Assembly: GCA_030278955.1 (NCBI GenBank)
Contig: JAOANR010000010.1
Location: forward strand, 28,708,174 to 28,772,173
Direction: 5' to 3'
DNA length: 64,000 nucleotides
DNA from: Hygrophila difformis
Lineage: Eukaryota; Streptophyta; Magnoliopsida; Lamiales; Acanthaceae
Both the position numbers and the translations under genes were made by a program. The notes beneath the pieces were generated by a model. The model did no database searches and was not told the DNA's origin. It saw only the letters and a program-made list of their open reading frames with translations. This document shows, in pieces, positions 58,349 to 64,000 of the stretch (its first letter is position 1; each line of letters begins with the position of its first letter).

Positions 58349-58709
58349 GGGTCTGTTCTGCACGCAACTTTTGGGAGCTTTTGGTAGCTTTAGCTTTTAT
58401 TTTAAAACAAAAGCCCCGTTCTGCACACTAGCTTTTGGGAGCTTATGAGAGCTTTTGGAAGCTTCTTTTTAGAAGCTGCCTGTAGTAGCTTTAAAAAAAT
58501 AAGCTCGTAGCTTATTGTTGAGCAATTATAATTTTATCTCAATAACCAACTCAATACCCAATAGTCTACCTAAATGTTTGTCCTTTTATGTGATTTCATA
58601 CATTTTTAGACAGGTACAACTAGTTGTACAGAATACTTAAATAAAACTGACAGCTACAGCTCCCTATAGCTCCAGCTCACAGCTACAACTCTGCATGCAG
58701 AACAGACCC
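58349..58709. mobile_element. Tourist-like MITE, second of a tandem pair
   Basis: Ends GGGTCTGTTCTGCACGCAAC and 'catgcagaacagaccc'. It is a close relative of the MITE seven bases to its left; together they interrupt unit 1 at a site that is empty near 60145 and 62064. Confidence 0.8.
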
Positions 58710-58790
58710 TAAATGCTAAAAAAGGAGTGAAAAGGCATGTTAAATATTCCAATTGAGTTAAATTTAAGTCCAATTCAAATTTTGGGCTTA

Positions 58791-60229
58791 AATCAGGACT
58801 ATAACTCGTTTCATTTGGGTCCAATAAGTCATGCCATGTGGATGTGTCAAGATATCGTAAAAAGGTGACCTCTATGCCAATGTCATGTGGATAAGTCAAA
58901 ACTTACTAAAGGGTGGGCAGTGTATATGCTATATGGACTAATAAGATGTCTCTATAGTGGTTCTAATTAATGATGCATTACGCTAAAAATACAAGTAGAA
59001 CTGACCAACCTATTGAAATCGGCTCATCTACACTCTACCCTTCACAAATTCGGGACAAAATCACTCAACAACAAAACTTGTAGTGTTCCAAAGAGATTGA
59101 GAAGAATTAGCACGAGCACTTTAAGGTTGGGGGAATGAAAGGAGCAATGGAAATGGAAGTTAGGTATTCTATGATTTTTTTTTGAATTGTATAAACATTT
59201 TGACTGTGAAGTAATAAAATTGCCCACTGTTCTTGTTAGTTATATGTTCTACAGATTTTCAGTTCAGAGTTGTAAAAGGCTACATGTTAATATATAGGTA
59301 AAAATAAAAAAGTAATGTCAAAAAAATACTCTCTCCGTTTGTTAAAGTTGTAACATTTTCATAGTTGTTACTATTTATTGAGTAACTTTGATTCAAATTT
59401 TAAACACAGTTATATAAGATAAAACGTAGTCAAGTGAGATCTTGTTAGATTCGTCTAATCGTGTAGTTTTAGAATATCAATTTTATTTTTTTTTTTTATA
59501 AATTTTACTTTTACATAATTTGAGATATTAAGCGTTAGAAATGTGCATTGGATAACGTGAAACGCAGAAATGTAATTTTTTTGAAAAACGGAGGGAGTAC
59601 ATAAGAAACTTGACCAAATTTCAAGTACAACCGCAAATAAAAAAAATATAGATATATTCTCTGAATGAGTATGCAATGATCTCATCAAAGCATGTACAAG
59701 TGCTTCAAGATTGAAGACAAGGACATTCGAAAGCAAATATGTCAAAGGGGAAAGAATAGAGTCTTAATTCCTTCAAGTTTTCCTTTTCAACCATCTCCAC
59801 TAAAATTTCTTTATGGAAAAGTTCAGGCCCACAGTCTTTTTAATGATGCTTCTAGCATTACACCATCTTCAAGTTGAGCGTCATCCATTAATCATTAAAT
59901 TGAAGCATATGATCCACATCTTTAAAGCAACCTTCGAGCCAACATTGATGTTCCTTCATTAAATAGCCTTAACAGAATTGAAAAGCTGAAGAAATTGAAG
60001 CTTCCCCTAATTCATCGTATATGAAATTTTGAACTTGAATAGTCCCCCAGTAGACGTCACTAAGCTAGAATACGTTGGTTGTCAAATCCCTTAAGAAAAG
60101 GAAAAGAAAATTGCATTAGAAAAAGTAATGCAAAAAGAAAAAGATATTTACATGCTAAAAAAGGAGTGAAAAGGCATGCTAAATATTCCAATTGAGTTAA
60201 ACATAAGGCCAATTCAAATTTTGGGCTTA
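58791..60229. repeat. Tandem segmental duplicate, unit 2
   Basis: Second copy of the segment, holding one Stowaway-like MITE (59329-59597). Otherwise collinear with units 1 and 3, for example 'gcccactgttcttgttagttatatgttctaca' and 'cttcaagattgaagacaaggaca'. Confidence 0.85.
59329..59597. mobile_element. Stowaway-like MITE in duplicate unit 2
   Basis: Ends 'ctctctccgtttgttaaagt' and 'ttgaaaaacggagggag' with TA duplications. Units 1 and 3 have the uninterrupted site 'aaaaaatacataagaaac', direct proof of insertion with TA target. Confidence 0.95.
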
Positions 60230-62150
60230 AATCAGGACTATGACTCGTTTCATTTGGGCCCAATAAGTCATGCCATGTGGGTGTGTCAAGATATCCTAAA
60301 AAGGTGACCTATATGCCAATGACATGTGGATAAGTCAAAACTTACGAAAGGGTGGGCAGTGTATTTGCTATATGGACTAATTAGACTAGGGATGGCAAAA
60401 AAGCCCATACCCAATGGGGAAAACCGAAAACCGAATTTTCGGTATGGTTTCGGGGGAGAATTATCGGGGATGGGCCGGGGATTGGGGATTTTTTTGGGGA
60501 TTCTTTTGGGGACGGGGATGGGGAGGGGGAAGTAGTCCCCGCCCCGGCCAATCCCCGATATATTTAATATATTATTTATTATATATTTTATATATATTAT
60601 AGTTAATATTTATACATTATATTTTATAAATTTCCTATCCAATCCAAAATAGTTACAAATTTGATGAGAACTTGACATATATTTTTTGTAATTTGTATAA
60701 TATGGACTCTCACCACCAATTTATTTGGCCTTTTTTGCTTCGCAAAATAAAAAATAATTACTAAAACTCATTTATTTAATGGGTTGATTATATATTAGAA
60801 ACAAATATGAAATTTTAATATGTATTATGGTTTATTGTTAAACAATACATTTGTGTGTTTTAATATTATACTTTCTGAAATTGAAAATTGGCTCGAATAA
60901 TATGGATTTGATCTTCTTAATTACCGAAAAAATAAAAATTGACTTGTAAGTAACTCCCCGATAAGATCCCCGATGGGGATCGGGGAAATTATGGTACCCG
61001 TTGGGGATCCCCGATATGATCCCCGACGGGGAACGAGCCGGTTTTGGGGATTAAAAATGCTAACGGTTTTGGGGATGGGGACGCTACTCCCCGCCCCAAA
61101 ACCGGCCCATTGCCATTCCTAAATTAGATGTCTCTATAGTGGTTCCAATTAATAATGTATTATGCTAAAAAAAAAAAAACAAGTTGGACTGACCAACCTA
61201 TTGAAATCGGCTCATCTACACTCTACCCTTGACAAATTCGGGATAAAATCACTCAACAACAAAACATTGCAGTGTTCCAAAGAGATTGGGAAGAATTAGC
61301 ACGTGCACTTTAAGGTTGGGGGAATGAAAGGAGCAATAGAAATGAAAGTTAGGTATTCTTTGAATTTTTTTATATTGTATAAACATTTTGATTATGAAGT
61401 AATAACATTGCCCGTTGTTCTTGTTATTTATATGTTCTACACATTTTCAGTTTAGAGTTGTACAAGGCTACATGTTAATATAGGTAAAAATAAAAAAGTA
61501 ATGTAAAAAAATACATAAGAAACTTGACCAAATTTCAGGTACAACTGCAATTCAAAAAAATATAGATATATTCTCTGAATAAGTATGCAATGATCCCATC
61601 AAAGCATGTACAAGTGCTTCAAGATTGAAGACAAGGACAGTGGAAAGCCAATATGTCAAAGGAGAAAAAATAGAGTATGCTTCCTTCAAGTTTTCCTTTA
61701 CAACCATCTCCACTAAAATTTCTTTGCGGAAAAGTTCACGCCCACAGTCTTTTTAATGATGGTTCTAGCATGACACCATCTTCAAGTTGAGCGTCATCCA
61801 TTAATCATTAAATTGACGCTTATGATCCACATCTTTAAAGCAACCTTCGAGCCAACATTGATGTTCCTTCATGAAATCGCCTTAAAAGAAGTTGAAAAGG
61901 TGAAGAAATTGAAGCTTCGCCTAATTCATCGTATCTGAAATTTTGAACTTGAATACTCCCTCAATAGACGTCACTAAGTTAGAATATGTTGGTTGTCAAA
62001 TCCCTTTAAAAGAAAAAGGAAAAGAAAATTGCATTAGAAAAAGTAACACAAAAAAAAGGATATTTACATGCTAAAAAAAGGAGTGAAAAGGCATGTTAAA
62101 TATTCCAAAATTGAGTTAAATTTATGTCCAATTCAAATTTTGGGTTTAAA
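60230..62150. repeat. Tandem segmental duplicate, unit 3
   Basis: Third copy, ending 'caaattttgggtttaaa'. It holds a 735-bp hAT-like element (60387-61121). Units 2 and 3 look more alike to each other than to unit 1 in several phrases (for example 'cctattgaaatcgg'). Confidence 0.85.
60387..61121. mobile_element. hAT-like non-autonomous element with GC-rich ends
   Basis: Ends TAGGGATGGCAA and 'ttgccattccta' are inverted. It is flanked by 8-bp repeats AATTAGAC (60379-60386) and AATTAGAT (61122-61129), one base different. Both subterminal regions are full of 'ggggat' or 'atcccc' repeats, likely transposase-binding clusters. Units 1 and 2 show the empty site. No transposase gene is present. Confidence 0.85.
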
Positions 62151-62339
62151 TTTGAATTATTTTTAATTTTTAATTTAGAAGAGGAAGAAGTTATTGTTTA
62201 AACAAAATGGGACATCATAGCCCGTATAGGCTGTCTAGTAAAAAAAATGGGATATGAATTTGGGAAAAGTAGGGCCCAATACCTATGGAAAAAATATTAT
62301 GAGAGTCAAAGCCCCTCCATTTCAAACATTGTGTTTTAG
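62151..62339. other. Short intergenic stretch
   Basis: AT-rich sequence between the tandem duplicates and the repeat array; nothing recognised. Confidence 0.4.
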
Positions 62340-62845
62340 GCCCTATGTAATAACTTGGTAAATCACATACCAAAAACTTGGTAAACCACATACCAATAAC
62401 TTGGTAAACCACATACCAATAACTTGGTAAACACATAAGGTAATCGTGGTAAATCACATACTAAAAACTTGGTAAAGCATATATGGTATATGTGGAATAA
62501 CTTGTTAAACATCATAAGATATTTATGGTAAAGCGCATACCAATAACCTGGTAAACACCATAGATATTTTAGGTAAAACACATACCAAGACTTGGTAAAT
62601 ACCATATTGTATATGTAGAATAACTTGGTAAACATCATAAGGTATTTGTGGTAAAGTATATACCAAAAACTTGGTAAATACCATATGGTATCTGTGGTAA
62701 ACCACGTATCAGTAACTTGGTAAGTACTAATATATGGTAGCTATGGTAAAACACATACTAATACATTGGTAAACTACATATCATTAACCTGGTAAATATC
62801 ATATAGTATCTAGGTAAGGCACATACAATGACGTGGTAAAACAAG
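62340..62845. repeat. Degenerate tandem array of 'cttggtaaaccacatacca' units
   Basis: About twenty imperfect units of ~22-24 bp, each with 'cttggtaaa' and 'cacatacca' or 'catatggta', at first regular (62350-62440) and then arranged in a higher order of about 60 bp with 'ggtatttgtggtaaa'. Units alternate partly inverted motifs (taccaa/ttggta). Reading frames across it are just periodic repeats (Val-Tyr-Gln-Val...) and not genes. Confidence 0.85.
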
Positions 62846-63130
62846 TCAAACATGTGATGGGGTGCAAAGTGTAATAAAATTGGAATGAGGCCTAAAAAAA
62901 GGGAAAATTTTTTAAAAGGGGTCTGGGCCCTAATTTACCGCATGAATTTAGGGCCTAAAATGGAGCACAATTTCTCTTTTCGAGGTGCTTTTGCTTTTTC
63001 TAAAAAGCCAAAACAAACACTCTTTTTCCTTCAAAAGTGCTTTTGGCAGAAGCAAAAGCCAAAAGCACTTGGAAAAAAGCCAATCCAAACATGCTCTAAG
63101 ACGGTTAGGCGGGATGATACGTGAGCGGAC
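62846..63130. mobile_element. MITE-like fold-back sequence
   Basis: 'gaggtgcttttgctttttctaaaaagcc' and 'caaaagtgcttttggcagaagcaaaagcc...aaaagcacttgg' are inverted relative to one another and to 'gccaatccaaacatgctc' at the right; this type is typical of hAT or Mutator-like MITEs. Borders are uncertain. Confidence 0.45.
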
Positions 63131-63566
63131 ACAATAATTTTGCGGGTTTAAGGCTTGCCCACGACAAGGAGGAAGAAAGGTACTCAAATTGACTCCCTCT
63201 ACTAGCAGATTGTGTGTTATGCAGGCGACCCACAAATTATTTTCTTTTATTATTTTTATATTAAATTTATAGTAATGGTTCTATTGCAATTCAAAAGTTC
63301 TTCTACACAAATATGATAGTATAACATAATAGTGATTCGCTATCACATAATATAAACTGCATAATATTATTAAAAAAATAAAACTCTAAGGTTCAAATAA
63401 ATCTTCAAACTTTTCAAGTTTTCAATGGCTCAACCAAAAAATAAATAAATCTTAAGATTTCAAAGTACAAATGCCCAAAGAAAGGGAAAAAAGAAACATT
63501 CAGAGTCCAAATAATGTTACAAAGTATAAACATATAGTAATTGTCAAATAAAATAATTTAAAAATT
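63131..63566. other. Intergenic, no gene seen
   Basis: AT-rich. 'ttttcaatggctcaaccaaaaaataaataaat' at 63419-63450 resembles the 3' end and A-tail of the SINE at 26956-27123 and may be a very short SINE scrap. Confidence 0.35.
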
Positions 63567-63802
63567 AATCAAAATAAAGAGTAATATCTCAAATTTCACG
63601 CAATCCAATACACATTTTTAAAGAGTAATACCTTAAATTTTATAAAACAAAAAATTATAAAACTACATGGTTAGATGAATCTAACAAGATCTCATGTGAC
63701 TATGTTTTATCTTATGTAACTGTGTTAAAAAGTCGAATCAAAGGTACTCAATGAATAGTATTTACTATGCAAACGTTAACATTTTTAGAAAAATAGAGGG
63801 AG
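63567..63802. mobile_element. Decayed Stowaway-like MITE
   Basis: The right end 'ttagaaaaatagagggag' plus TA and the interior 'gttagatgaatctaacaagatctcatgtgactatg' fit the family; the left end is degenerate. Confidence 0.6.
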
Positions 63803-63848
63803 TATATTAAAACATAATAAAATTTACCATCAAACTAAACCCATGCAA

Positions 63849-64000
63849 CTAGGGGTGTCAATTTCAGATTTCGGGTCGTGTTCGTGTCGGGTTAATCAGG
63901 TTGTATAATATTTCAGGTCGGGTTTCGGGTCGACCTGATTTCGGAAAAAAACCCAAAAAATGACCAAACCCAAACCCGAATTTTTTCGTGTCGTTCAAGT
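63849..64000. mobile_element. Left end of a hAT-like MITE, cut by the window edge
   Basis: 'ctaggggtgtcaattt' followed by repeated 'cgggtcg', 'cgtgtcggg' and 'aaacccgaa' motifs is a common plant hAT MITE start with subterminal GGGT/ACCC clusters. The right end is outside the window. Confidence 0.6.

Larger units (their letters stand above)
56867..58790. repeat. Tandem segmental duplicate, unit 1
   Basis: The first of three direct copies of a segment starting 'aatcaggactataactcg' and ending 'ttttgggctt'. It contains two Tourist-like MITEs (57954-58709) that the other copies lack. No reading frame of note is conserved among the three copies, so I regard it as non-coding. Confidence 0.85.

Noticed and set aside
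62215..62705. Minus-strand frames with repeated Val-Tyr-Gln-Val or Phe-Thr-Lys motifs
   Set aside because: Periodic translation of the 'cttggtaaa' minisatellite, not a protein family.

Overview
This window is nuclear DNA of a flowering plant, most likely a eudicot. The evidence is GT-AG split genes with AT-rich introns, a chloroplast-targeted lipid enzyme gene, and a dense mix of plant transposons (Del/Tekay-like LTR elements, Helitrons, Stowaway and Tourist MITEs, a tRNA-derived SINE). It contains one complete, apparently functional host gene: a 12-exon plastidial glycerol-3-phosphate acyltransferase (ATS1/GPAT type) at 27388-39527 on the + strand. Almost everything else is mobile DNA or debris.

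Layout. 1-4741: 5' end of a minus-strand LTR retrotransposon, with a 3.7 kb LTR, an initiator-tRNA-Met primer site and part of the leader. 4742-5726: intergenic with MITE debris. 5727-26934: a Stowaway-like MITE split by a 20.7 kb insertion. That insertion is a head-to-tail pair of related minus-strand Helitrons (6050-23238 and 23239-26781), with remnants of the Helitron helicase. The first Helitron is itself split in a (TA)n tract by a row of four further plus-strand Helitrons (A 7326-8796, B 8805-13818, C 13819-16044, D 16045-20570). These four share GC-rich 3' hairpins and CTAG ends but have different insides: A carries a retrotransposon LTR fragment, B arogenate dehydratase exons, C a BIM-like bHLH exon, and D a nearly full-length auxin response factor (ARF10/16/17 class) that keeps its miR160 target site.

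26956-27123 is a tRNA-derived SINE with an 18-bp target duplication, just upstream of the GPAT gene. GPAT introns hold several MITEs and a further small Helitron (34260-35594). 40652-54664 is a third, plus-strand copy of the helicase-bearing Helitron, split by a young 9.7 kb Ty3/gypsy (Del/Tekay-like) element at 44843-54518 flanked by ATCAT. 54665-64000 is MITE-rich. It includes three tandem copies of a ~1.1-1.4 kb segment (56867-62150) that carry different MITE insertions, so each copy shows the empty sites of the others, and then a degenerate 'cttggtaaa' repeat array.

Functionally, GPAT supplies lysophosphatidic acid for plastid glycerolipid synthesis. The Helitron-borne ARF is the only other long intact reading frame of host origin; it lacks the normal N-terminus, and whether it is expressed cannot be seen from sequence. 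The retrotransposon has visible coding lesions. All calls come from reading the sequence by eye; no database search or alignment program was used.
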